Assembly: GCA_002753665.1 (NCBI GenBank)
Contig: PEAP01000002.1
Location: 1-64,000, forward strand
Length of the DNA: 64,000 nucleotides
Origin: Magnetococcales bacterium DC0425bin3
Lineage (GTDB): Bacteria; Pseudomonadota; Magnetococcia; Magnetococcales; DC0425bin3
Direction: 5' to 3'
This document shows positions 16,667 through 24,270 of this stretch, one piece after another (position 1 is the first letter of the stretch; every line of letters begins with the position of its first letter). A program made the translations under genes and the position numbers. The notes under the pieces were generated by a model that had not been told where the DNA came from, searched no databases, and saw only the letters and a list, made by a program, of their open reading frames with translations.

Positions 16667-16729
16667 TTACCGTGGAAGTCGCGTTGCGACTTCCATCGGT
16701 GGAGGGTGGAGGGAGGCTTCCCCCATCCA
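16667..16729 (+). repeat. Dispersed hairpin/G-rich repeat, copy 3
   Basis: Full copy from TTACCGTGG to CCCCCATCCA. Its stem is perfect (GGAAGTCGC, GTT, GCGACTTCC) and differs from copy 1 at paired positions. It lies in the gap between the PurH-like and first radical SAM gene, so it may affect transcript ends or stability within the cluster. Confidence 0.88.
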
Positions 16730-16762
16730 ATCGAGGTCAACTCCATCTCAAAGGCAAGCCAC

Positions 16763-17821
16763 GTGACCGAACTCAAAAAAATCGTCCAGGGCGGTCTCAA
16801 GGTCCTCGCCGGCAAGGTCCTCAAGCGGAACATTCCCTTCGAGATCAATATTCACATCACCGACAAGTGCAACATGCACTGCACCTACTGCTACTCCAAC
16901 TTCTACAAGCGCAAGACGCCGGAGATTCCCAAGGAAAGGATCTTCGCCATCGTCGATGCCTTTCAGGAGCTGGGGGCGGTGGAGGTCTCCCTGATCGGCG
17001 GTGAACCCCTGATCCACAGCCAGTTCGACGCCATCGTGGACTACATCAAGTCCCGGGGTCTGTTCTGTTCGGCGGTCACCAACGGCTGGTACCTGCCGCG
17101 CCACATGGACACCGCCCGCAAGCTGGACATGGTCTGCGTCAGCCTGGACGGCCCCCGGGAGATCAACGACATCACCCGGGGGGAGGGCAGCCATCAGAAG
17201 GCCGTGGCCGCCCTGGAGCTGCTCCAGCAGGCCGGCATCAACCGGCAGCTGCGCTGCACCCTGCAGAAACACAACCTCCACGCCGTGGAGCAGGTGCTGG
17301 AGATCGGCGAACGCTACGGGGCCAACGTCAACTTCGGCCTGCTGTTTCCCCAGAGCAGCGACGCCGGGGACAGCAAGATCGTCAGCGGGGATACCCCCCA
17401 GGACACGGCCTACAAGGACGCGCTGCGCCGCATCATCGCCATGAAACGGGCCAACCCGGCCCGCTTCTTCAACTCCATGCGCAACTTCGAGAATGCCCTC
17501 AACTGGCCCACCAGCTACCAGAAATTTTTTCTCAATCGGGCCGAGTTGCGGCAGTATCCGCACTTTCGGGCGGTGCCCTGCTACGGCGGCCGCACCTTCG
17601 CCACCATCGACACCGACGGCCGCCTCTATCCCTGCACCAACCTGATCGGCTTCTACGACGCCCCCAACGTGCTGGAAATGGACATCAAGGAGGCCTGGCA
17701 CCGCATCAAGGATCACGATTGCAGCGCCTGCTTCTATCTCTCCAGCGTGGAGAAGAACCTGATCTCCGATCTCGACCCGGGCGCCATCCTCAACTTCTTC
17801 CGGGTCAAACGGTTGCGCTGA
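16763..17821 (+). CDS. Radical SAM/SPASM-like protein 1
   Basis: 352 residues if started at the GTG at 16763, the only suitable start after the repeat; AAGGCAAG lies just upstream. The radical SAM cluster motif is CNMHCTYC (CX3CX2C), followed by the SAM-binding GGEP in LIGGEPLIHS and SLDGP. The C-terminal part has four spaced cysteines (CYGGRTF, YPCTN, CSAC), suggesting a second Fe-S site of SPASM/twitch type. Its stop overlaps the next start (TGATG). The reaction and substrate are unknown; it belongs with the other three radical SAM proteins of the cluster. Confidence 0.85.
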   Translation: MTELKKIVQGGLKVLAGKVLKRNIPFEINIHITDKCNMHCTYCYSNFYKRKTPEIPKERIFAIVDAFQELGAVEVSLIGGEPLIHSQFDAIVDYIKSRGLFCSAVTNGWYLPRHMDTARKLDMVCVSLDGPREINDITRGEGSHQKAVAALELLQQAGINRQLRCTLQKHNLHAVEQVLEIGERYGANVNFGLLFPQSSDAGDSKIVSGDTPQDTAYKDALRRIIAMKRANPARFFNSMRNFENALNWPTSYQKFFLNRAELRQYPHFRAVPCYGGRTFATIDTDGRLYPCTNLIGFYDAPNVLEMDIKEAWHRIKDHDCSACFYLSSVEKNLISDLDPGAILNFFRVKRLR

Positions 17822-18441
17822 TGCCCTGCCCCCACTGCACGGATCATCTGCCCCTGTCGGTGAGGGTGGCCCGGATCGAAACCCGGTGCAAGTATCATCC
17901 CCGGGAGGGGCTGGTCTATGGCCCCGCGGCCCTGGTGCCCAACGGCTTGTGCCGGGAGCTGTTCTGCGCCGCCTATCCCGAGGCCCTGGCGGTGCTGTAC
18001 AACGGCCGACCCCGGCGCCTGCGCCCCCGCCAGCAGGGGCAGGCGGTGAGCTTCGCCCGCTGCCCCGCACCCGGTGGAGTGCGGGTGGCGGTGCGCTGCC
18101 GGGACAAACTGCCCCCGCCCCTGCGGGTGGCCAAGGAGCTGGCCGAGGAGGCCTGCAAGGTGCTGTTCCGGCCGGTGGACGCCCATTTCCGCGGCGTGAC
18201 CATCGAGGTGCTGGAGGTGGGTCCCGCCTGCCACAAGGGCTATGAACCGGGGCGCCGTTTCGAGTTCAACGTGGGCGATACCCGGCAGCTGTGTCCGGCC
18301 GGTTTCGCCGCCATCCAGCCCCATGTCGGCCGGCTGGCCGCCAGCGGCGCGGACCAGGCCCCCCTGACCGTGCATTGCCCCGACTGGGTGGGGGTCACCT
18401 ACGAGATTCGCCTGGACGCCCCGGGAGCCACCCCCCCATGA
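17821..18441 (+). CDS. Small protein with two TIGR04076-like Cys domains
   Basis: 206 residues, no signal peptide. Two similar modules can be seen: residues of about 10-90 (GLCRELFCAAYPEALAVLYNG, then RCPAPGGVRV) and 115-200 (CHKGYEPGRRFEF, LCPAGFAAIQPHVGRL, then HCPDW). The pattern of a charged start, C-P-x-A-F-x-x-I-x-P and a late C-P resembles the uncharacterised TIGR04076 family. An N-terminal CPHC could bind metal. Its start overlaps the stop of the radical SAM gene by one base and its stop overlaps the next ATG, so translation is coupled. A role as a peptide or metal carrier for the radical SAM enzymes is possible but unproven. Confidence 0.6.
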   Translation: MPCPHCTDHLPLSVRVARIETRCKYHPREGLVYGPAALVPNGLCRELFCAAYPEALAVLYNGRPRRLRPRQQGQAVSFARCPAPGGVRVAVRCRDKLPPPLRVAKELAEEACKVLFRPVDAHFRGVTIEVLEVGPACHKGYEPGRRFEFNVGDTRQLCPAGFAAIQPHVGRLAASGADQAPLTVHCPDWVGVTYEIRLDAPGATPP

Positions 18442-18947
18442 CCGACCGTGACGGCATGACCCGCTGCCGCCGCTTCAACCGGCTGAGCCTCCGGATGCGC
18501 CTGGATGGCCCCGGTGGCCGGCAGAGCCTGACCCTGGCGGAGATCCTGCCCGGGGGGTTGTGCCCGCTGGCCTTTCATGCCATCTATCCCTATGTGCTGA
18601 CCCTGGCCCGGGGCGGCTGGTTCAACTGGGTGGGATTCGACGAGCATGTGATCGTCCACTGTCCCGCCTCCCAGGGGGTGGCCTTCCATGTCAAGGCCCC
18701 AGGGCCGGGCGCGGCCGACGGGGTGGTGGCGGAGGTGCTTCGCACCCGGGGGGAGGTGCCCTGCGGATACCCGCTGGGGCGGTCCTTCACCCTGGCGGCC
18801 CCGGGACCGGCCCTGGCGGCCCTGGACCATTGCCTGACCCGGGTGGACCATGTTCCGGCGACTGGCGGTACACTGGATTTCGTGGTGGAGGAGGCCGGCC
18901 AGCCCTGCCTCTGCCGGGTGGACATCAGGGAGGATCGAACGTCATGA
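18438..18947 (+). CDS. Second TIGR04076-like small protein
   Basis: 169 residues. Residues of about 15-85 hold GGLCPLAFHAIYPYVLTLARGG, WFNWVGFDE and HCPASQGVAF, a clear single TIGR04076-like module. The rest (VPCGYPLGRSFTL, DHCLTRVDHV, CLCRVDI) looks like a more diverged copy. It is linked to both neighbours by ATGA overlaps, showing tight translational coupling and probably fixed stoichiometry. The function is unknown; the repeated Cys spacing hints at metal binding or a thiol-based carrier. Confidence 0.6.
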   Translation: MTDRDGMTRCRRFNRLSLRMRLDGPGGRQSLTLAEILPGGLCPLAFHAIYPYVLTLARGGWFNWVGFDEHVIVHCPASQGVAFHVKAPGPGAADGVVAEVLRTRGEVPCGYPLGRSFTLAAPGPALAALDHCLTRVDHVPATGGTLDFVVEEAGQPCLCRVDIREDRTS

Positions 18948-19753
18948 CAGACCCTCTGCAAGGCAAGAGCGCATTGATCACCGGCGCCTCCCGGGGCGTG
19001 GGTCGGGCCATCGCCCTGGCCCTGGCCCGGGAAGGCATGAAGGTGGGACTGCTGGCCCGGGCTTCGGGGCGGCTGGACCGCACCGCGGCGGCGGTCAACG
19101 AGGCCGGCGGCGAAGGGCTGGCCCTGGCGGCGGATCTGACCGTGGCCGCGGACGTGACCCGGGCCGCCCAGACCTTCACCGATCACTGGGGCGTGCCCGA
19201 CTATCTGATCAACAACGCCGGCATCGGCGCCCGGGGCTTCTGGAGCGATCTCACCCTGGAGACCGAGCAGGCCATCATGGCGGTCAACTATACCGCCCCC
19301 GTCATCCTGATCCGTCGGCTGCTGCCGGGCATGCTGGCCGCCGGACGGGGCCATGTCATCAACATCAACTCCATCGCCGGCCTCTACGCCGCCCCCTACC
19401 AGAGCGCCTACTGCGCCTCCAAGGCCGCCCTGCTGGCCTATTGCGACGGGTTGGGGTACGAGCTGGAGCAGAGCCCGGTCCACATCTCCACCCTGTTTCC
19501 GGGCCCCATCGAAACCGACTTCCTGGCCAATCCCAACTACGAATCCTTTCGCCAGGCCGGCGACAAGGTGACTCCGGAATTCATGGCGCACAAGGTGCTG
19601 GAGGTGATGGCCAACCCCCGGGAGCGGCTGTTCATCGGTCCGGCCTGGAAGCATTGGGCGGTGAAGGTGACCGGTCTGCACCCCACCTTCTTCCGCGGCC
19701 TGATCGAGAAGAAGAACACCCCGCCCCGGCGCCTGGGCGGAGCGCAGGACTGA
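18944..19753 (+). CDS. Short-chain dehydrogenase/reductase
   Basis: 269 residues. Rossmann motif TGASRGVG near residue 13, NNAG, the catalytic Ser in INSIAGL and the catalytic YCASK (Tyr-x-x-x-Lys) are all present. This is a classical NAD(P)-dependent SDR, active-site complete. The ATG overlaps the previous stop (ATGA) and AGGGAGGA lies upstream. The C-terminal tail (WAVKVTGLHPTFFRGLIEKK) is basic and hydrophobic like the DltE/SDR-membrane type and may sit on the membrane. In this operon it likely carries out an alcohol/ketone step on the same unknown product. Confidence 0.88.
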   Translation: MTDPLQGKSALITGASRGVGRAIALALAREGMKVGLLARASGRLDRTAAAVNEAGGEGLALAADLTVAADVTRAAQTFTDHWGVPDYLINNAGIGARGFWSDLTLETEQAIMAVNYTAPVILIRRLLPGMLAAGRGHVININSIAGLYAAPYQSAYCASKAALLAYCDGLGYELEQSPVHISTLFPGPIETDFLANPNYESFRQAGDKVTPEFMAHKVLEVMANPRERLFIGPAWKHWAVKVTGLHPTFFRGLIEKKNTPPRRLGGAQD

Positions 19754-19772
19754 CAGACGACCGGAGGTCGAC

Positions 19773-20876
19773 ATGGGCTTCCTGCAACTGGCACGGAACC
19801 GGGCACGCATCATCGCCGGTCTGGGGCGCTACCACCGCACCGGCCGGCGCCGGCCCATCTTTGCCCACCTGATCCTCACCAACCGCTGCAACATGAAGTG
19901 TCGGTACTGCTTCGTCGATGTCAATTCCGACATCCAGTCCGACCTCACCCTGGACGAGTGGCGCCAGACCCTCGACGGCCTGCACCGGCGGGGCTGCATT
20001 TCGGTCACCTTCATGGGCGGCGAACCCCTGCTGTTCGACGGGGTGGATGCGTTGATCGACCATGCCAAGGGCCTGGGCCTCAACCTGGACATGATCACCA
20101 ACGGCATCGGGGTGGAGAAGCACGCCGCCGCCCTGGCCAAGCTGGACGCGGTGATGGTCAGCCTGGACGGTCCCCCCGAGGCCAACGCCGTCAACCGCGG
20201 CAAGAACGCCTTCCGCGTCACCCTGGAGGCCATCGAGTTCTTCAAGAAGATCGGCGTGCCGGTGCGCATCAACTGCATGGCCAACCGCCAGAGCCGGGAC
20301 GCCATTCCCTGGATGCTGGACTTCGCCCGGACCCACCGGGTGCCCATCACCTTCAACCTGCTGGCCACCTTCCCCCCGGGCCGCCGGGAGCTGGAAGAGG
20401 AGATCATGCTGACCCGGGAGGAGGCCAAGGACTACTATCGGACCCTGCTGCACCTCAAACGCACCGATCCGGAGCGGGGACGGTACATCCTCTTCTCGGA
20501 GTCGGCCCTGCGCCATGTCATCGATTACCCCCTGCCGTACCGGGAGGTGATCTGGCGCCGGCCGGGGGAGGTCCTCGATCCACGTGAAACCTGCCTGTTC
20601 GGGCAGGTGTGGGTCCACATCGACAGCAACGGCGACATCTATCCCTGTTCCACCCTGTGGAACATTCCGGAGCGGTTCCAGCCGGGCAATCTGCGCAGCC
20701 ACGGCCTGGACGCCGCCCTGGCCCGCTCCGCCGACCTGCCCTGCCGGAGCTGCTTCTGGCCCGCCCCCCTGGAATGGCGGCGGATGTTGACCCCCCGGGG
20801 GATGCTGGACGGCCTGCGGATCACCGTCACCCAGGTCATCGGTCAACGGTTCACTCGCCGCCCGACTCCCCCATGA
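19773..20876 (+). CDS. Radical SAM/SPASM-like protein 2
   Basis: 367 residues, with GGAGG 6 bases before the ATG. Cluster motif CNMKCRYC, then FMGGEPLLF, TNGIG and SLDGPPEAN. The C-terminal auxiliary cysteines occur in ETCLFGQ, YPCST and LPCRSCFW. The overall order is the same as in protein 1, so the two are paralogues. It follows the SDR gene closely. The substrate is unknown. Confidence 0.87.
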   Translation: MGFLQLARNRARIIAGLGRYHRTGRRRPIFAHLILTNRCNMKCRYCFVDVNSDIQSDLTLDEWRQTLDGLHRRGCISVTFMGGEPLLFDGVDALIDHAKGLGLNLDMITNGIGVEKHAAALAKLDAVMVSLDGPPEANAVNRGKNAFRVTLEAIEFFKKIGVPVRINCMANRQSRDAIPWMLDFARTHRVPITFNLLATFPPGRRELEEEIMLTREEAKDYYRTLLHLKRTDPERGRYILFSESALRHVIDYPLPYREVIWRRPGEVLDPRETCLFGQVWVHIDSNGDIYPCSTLWNIPERFQPGNLRSHGLDAALARSADLPCRSCFWPAPLEWRRMLTPRGMLDGLRITVTQVIGQRFTRRPTPP

Positions 20877-20904
20877 ATTCCTGCCGACAGCGTGGTTTGC
20901 CGCG

Positions 20905-22017
20905 ATGAAAATGTCCTGGTACCTCGGTCTGCTCAAGGGCATCCTGCAAGTGCGGGCCCTGGGGCGCCCCGTGCCGCTGATGACCCACTGGGAGATCACC
21001 TACCGGTGCAATCTCAACTGCACCTTCTGCGGATCGCGTCTGGATCCCAACGCCTGGGGCAAGGAGACCTCCACCGGGCAGGCCAAACGGATCATCGACC
21101 AGTTGGCGGAACTGGGGACCCGGGTCCTCAACTTCGTGGGGGGGGAACCCACCCTGCGCAGCGATCTGGGTGACCTGCTGGCCCATGCCCGCTCCCGGGG
21201 ACTGCGGGTGGCGGTGACCACCAACGGCGTGATGGACGACCAGCGCCGGTCCATGCTGCTGGAGGCCGATGTGCTGCGGGTCAGCCTGGAAGGCGCGCCG
21301 GAACTCAACCGGGAACTGCGTCGGGCGCCCCCGGGGGTGGACGGCATGGCCGAGGCCATCCGCACCCTGGAATTCCTGGTGGCCCACAACCGGCGGCCGG
21401 CCATCGGCACCACCTATTCCCGCCGCACCCGGGACGCGGACATGGACTATCTCGCCAGTCTCTGCCGTCGGCTGGGCATCCGCATGAGCATCGTGCCGGT
21501 GGACGGCTACAGCTTCGGCGACAAACGCGGGGGCTTCGATCTGGAAGACGCCCGGGAGCGTCAGGGCAAGCTGGACCACCTCCAGTTCCCCCTGAGCGAG
21601 AGCATGGCCCGCATTCAGGCCGTTCGCGCCCGGCACCGGGACGTGGTCACCTCCGGGGAGCCCAGTTGGAGCGTCCTGAGGGCCGGCGGTCTGGAAAAGG
21701 TGGGCTGCCTGGCCATGAACACCGCCCTGAGCATCAAGCCCAATGGCGATGTGGCCCTGCCTTGCATCGAATTTCCCCACCGCACCGTGTCTTCGGACGA
21801 CCTGCGGGCGGCCTTCTACGGACCCGAGGCCCAGGAGGCCCGCCGTCGCCAGGGCACTTACTGGTTCTGTTCCAACTGTCAGTTGTTCTGCATGGTCTAC
21901 GCCAGCTCTCTGGTACGGCTCGGGCCACTGCTCAACGTGGCCCGGGAGTTCGTGCCCCAGGTGCTGCCCCAATGGGCCCAGACCCGTCCCGCGGGCGTCG
22001 CGGGCGATCAGGCCTGA
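20905..22017 (+). CDS. Radical SAM/SPASM-like protein 3
   Basis: 370 residues. Cluster motif CNLNCTFC with FVGGEPTLRSD and TTNGVMDD. The C-terminal cysteines are GCLAMN, LPCIE and FCSNCQLFC, richer than in the other copies. The N-terminal lead (GILQVRALGRPVPLMTHWEI) is shared in style with the paralogues. No strong ribosome site precedes the ATG, so it may depend on coupling to the gene 28 bases upstream. Confidence 0.85.
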   Translation: MKMSWYLGLLKGILQVRALGRPVPLMTHWEITYRCNLNCTFCGSRLDPNAWGKETSTGQAKRIIDQLAELGTRVLNFVGGEPTLRSDLGDLLAHARSRGLRVAVTTNGVMDDQRRSMLLEADVLRVSLEGAPELNRELRRAPPGVDGMAEAIRTLEFLVAHNRRPAIGTTYSRRTRDADMDYLASLCRRLGIRMSIVPVDGYSFGDKRGGFDLEDARERQGKLDHLQFPLSESMARIQAVRARHRDVVTSGEPSWSVLRAGGLEKVGCLAMNTALSIKPNGDVALPCIEFPHRTVSSDDLRAAFYGPEAQEARRRQGTYWFCSNCQLFCMVYASSLVRLGPLLNVAREFVPQVLPQWAQTRPAGVAGDQA

Positions 22018-22031
22018 GAGAGGATCCACCC

Positions 22032-23084
22032 ATGTTGGGACCCCTCAAGACTCTCTATCGTGGTCGCGGCGCCGCCCTGGCCCTGCTCAAACAGAAGCTG
22101 ACCGGCCGGCGCATCCCGGTGCGGGTCAGCTTTCTGGTCACCAAGCGCTGCAACCTGCGCTGCTTCTACTGTTATGCCATGGACGTGATCGAGAACAAGG
22201 CGCTGCAGGAGCCCAGCCTGGCCGACCTGACCGGCATTCTCGACCAGATTCATGCCGCCGGCTGCCGCTGGATCAACATCCTGGGCGGGGAGCCCCTGAT
22301 CCGGAAGGATATCGACCAATTCATCGACTACGCCCGGGCCAAGGGCTTTTTCCTGGAACTGACCACCAACGGCTTCTATGTGCGCCAGCACATCGAGGCC
22401 CTGCGCCAGCTGGACCATCTCTGCATCAGTCTGGACGGCAACAAGGAGGCCAACGACAAGGGGCGAGGCAAGGACAGCTTCGAAAAGATCGTCGATGCCA
22501 TCGAGTTCGCCGTGGCCGAGGGCCTGTCGGTGCGGGTCCACGCCACCCTTTGCCGCCGCACCATGGCCCAGGAGTCCCTGACGTTTCTGGCCGGGTTCTG
22601 CAATCGCCTCGGCGTGCGGCTCAACTACTCGGAAAACGGCCTGCCCGGCATCGAGCAGATGGACCCGGATTTCCTGCTCTCCGAAGAGGAGACCATGGCC
22701 TTCTACCGCAGCTACAAGGACCTCAAAAAGCGCGGCCTGCCCATCGTCAGTTCCGACGTGGCGGTGGCCTATGCCGACAAATGGCCCCTGCCGGACCGCA
22801 CCACACTCTACCAGAAAGACCTGCCCCAGGTTCCGGCGGACAGCTACTACCCCTGCCAACTGGGACGCAACCAGTGCTTCATCAGCGCCGACGGCAACGT
22901 CTATCCCTGCACCAAGAAATGGGGCGAGGGCAAGAACCTCTATGAGGTGGGCTTCCAGGCCGCCTGGGACCATCTGGCCGACCTGGACTGCGTGGCCTGC
23001 AAGGAGCTGGGCACCATCGAGCAGAGCGTGATCCTGGGGCTGCAACCCCGGGCGGTACTCAACGGATTGCTCAATTTCGGTTGA
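22032..23084 (+). CDS. Radical SAM/SPASM-like protein 4
   Basis: 350 residues, with AGAGAGGA before the ATG. Cluster motif CNLRCFYC, ILGGEPLIRKD, TTNGFY and SLDGNKEAN. The C-terminal auxiliary cysteines are in YPCQLGRNQC, YPCTKKW and DCVACKE. The end (VILGLQPRAVLNGLLNFG) is similar to that of protein 1 (LDPGAILNFF). It is 14 bases downstream of gene 3 and one base short of the glycosyltransferase-like gene. Confidence 0.87.
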   Translation: MLGPLKTLYRGRGAALALLKQKLTGRRIPVRVSFLVTKRCNLRCFYCYAMDVIENKALQEPSLADLTGILDQIHAAGCRWINILGGEPLIRKDIDQFIDYARAKGFFLELTTNGFYVRQHIEALRQLDHLCISLDGNKEANDKGRGKDSFEKIVDAIEFAVAEGLSVRVHATLCRRTMAQESLTFLAGFCNRLGVRLNYSENGLPGIEQMDPDFLLSEEETMAFYRSYKDLKKRGLPIVSSDVAVAYADKWPLPDRTTLYQKDLPQVPADSYYPCQLGRNQCFISADGNVYPCTKKWGEGKNLYEVGFQAAWDHLADLDCVACKELGTIEQSVILGLQPRAVLNGLLNFG

Positions 23085-23085
23085 A

Positions 23086-24270
23086 ATGGCAACCCGCATC
23101 CACCTCCTGACCGCCGGCTGCCTCACCCCCGGCGGGCGCGGGCTGCTGTTTCCCCTGCTCCGCTACCGGTCGGCTCTCCGGGAGCGGGGTCTGGACCTGC
23201 AGTTCTTCTTCGATCCGGCCGCGCCGGGTCTCACCGATTGCGACCTGCTGGCGGTGGATTCCAAGGTCCACCGTTCCCTGTGGATCACCGACGCCGAGCG
23301 GGTCCGGGCGGATTTCGAGGGCTTTCAGGCCCGGGTTGGCCCGGTGATTTTTTTCGATACCGGCGACAGCAGCGGCTGGCTGGTGGAGGGGGTGCTGCCC
23401 TGGGTCCGCCTGTACTGCAAGAACCACCTGCTCCGGGACCGCACGCTCTACGGCCGTTCCCTCTACGGCAACCGCCTCTTCACCGACCATTATCACCGCC
23501 GGCACGGCCTTACCGACCACCAGCCCGAACCGTCCCAGGTGATCGACAATCCCCACTGGTTGGCCAAACTGTGGGTCTCCTGGCATTCCGGCCTGTGCGA
23601 TTATTCCCGTTGGGGTCCCCTGAAGCGGCGTCTGTATCGCCATCTGGGCTGGTCCGCCCTGCTGCAGCCATCGGACGACTGCCATCCGCCGGATGCCCCC
23701 CGGCCGCTGGAAATGAGCTGCCGCATCAACACCCGCTACCAGCGGGAGACCATCGCCTGGCAGCGCCAGCAGATGGTGCGCATCCTGGCCGGGCGGGTCG
23801 CCAGTCGGCCGGTGTCCCGGGCGGCCTATCTGCGGGAGCTGCGGCAGGCCCGGCTGGTGATCTCCCCCTTCGGCTGGGGCGAGGTGGCGCTGCGGGATTT
23901 CGAGACCTTTCTGGCCGGGGCGGTGCTGCTCAAGCCGGACATGTCCCACCTGGAGACTTGGCCGCCCCTCTACGAGGACGGTGTCACCCTGGTGGCCCAC
24001 CGCTGGGATCTGGACGATCTGGAGGAGCGGATTGCCGACATCCTGACCCGGCGAGACCACCATCTGGAGATCGCCCGGGCAGGACAGGAGCGGTATTGCT
24101 CCTACCTGTTCGGCCCCGGGGCCCGGGACCGGTTCTGCGCGCGGTTCCAGGGATTGGTCACCGAGGCCCTCACCAGCCTCCTCCCTCCACCCTCCACCGA
24201 TGAAAGTCGCTCCGAGATTTTCACGGTAACTCCTGCAGCAGATGCCCCCCCACCCCGGTCAGGGCCATGA
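23086..24270 (+). CDS. Glycosyltransferase-like protein with repeat-derived tail
   Basis: 394 residues. The C-terminal half (SPFGWGEVALRDFETFLAGAVLLKP, seen here in pieces, then LYEDGVTLVAHRWDLDDLEE) resembles the nucleotide-sugar-binding part of GT-B glycosyltransferases (Glyco_trans_1_2 type). The N-terminal half is not familiar. It closes the radical SAM cluster and may glycosylate its product. The last residues (about 365-394, PPPSTDESRSEIF) are encoded by dispersed repeat copy 4 and then run antisense to the start of the neighbouring cytochrome gene's end, so the original stop was probably earlier. There is no Shine-Dalgarno sequence; the ATG is one base after the previous stop. Confidence 0.65.
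   Translation: MATRIHLLTAGCLTPGGRGLLFPLLRYRSALRERGLDLQFFFDPAAPGLTDCDLLAVDSKVHRSLWITDAERVRADFEGFQARVGPVIFFDTGDSSGWLVEGVLPWVRLYCKNHLLRDRTLYGRSLYGNRLFTDHYHRRHGLTDHQPEPSQVIDNPHWLAKLWVSWHSGLCDYSRWGPLKRRLYRHLGWSALLQPSDDCHPPDAPRPLEMSCRINTRYQRETIAWQRQQMVRILAGRVASRPVSRAAYLRELRQARLVISPFGWGEVALRDFETFLAGAVLLKPDMSHLETWPPLYEDGVTLVAHRWDLDDLEERIADILTRRDHHLEIARAGQERYCSYLFGPGARDRFCARFQGLVTEALTSLLPPPSTDESRSEIFTVTPAADAPPPRSGP
24176..24229 (-). repeat. Dispersed hairpin/G-rich repeat, copy 4 (degenerate stem)
   Basis: Minus-strand copy. The G-rich part is intact but the hairpin is damaged (GAAAATCTCGGAGCGACTTTC on the minus strand pairs only partly). It lies within the coding end of the glycosyltransferase-like gene, between two convergent genes. 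Confidence 0.8.
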
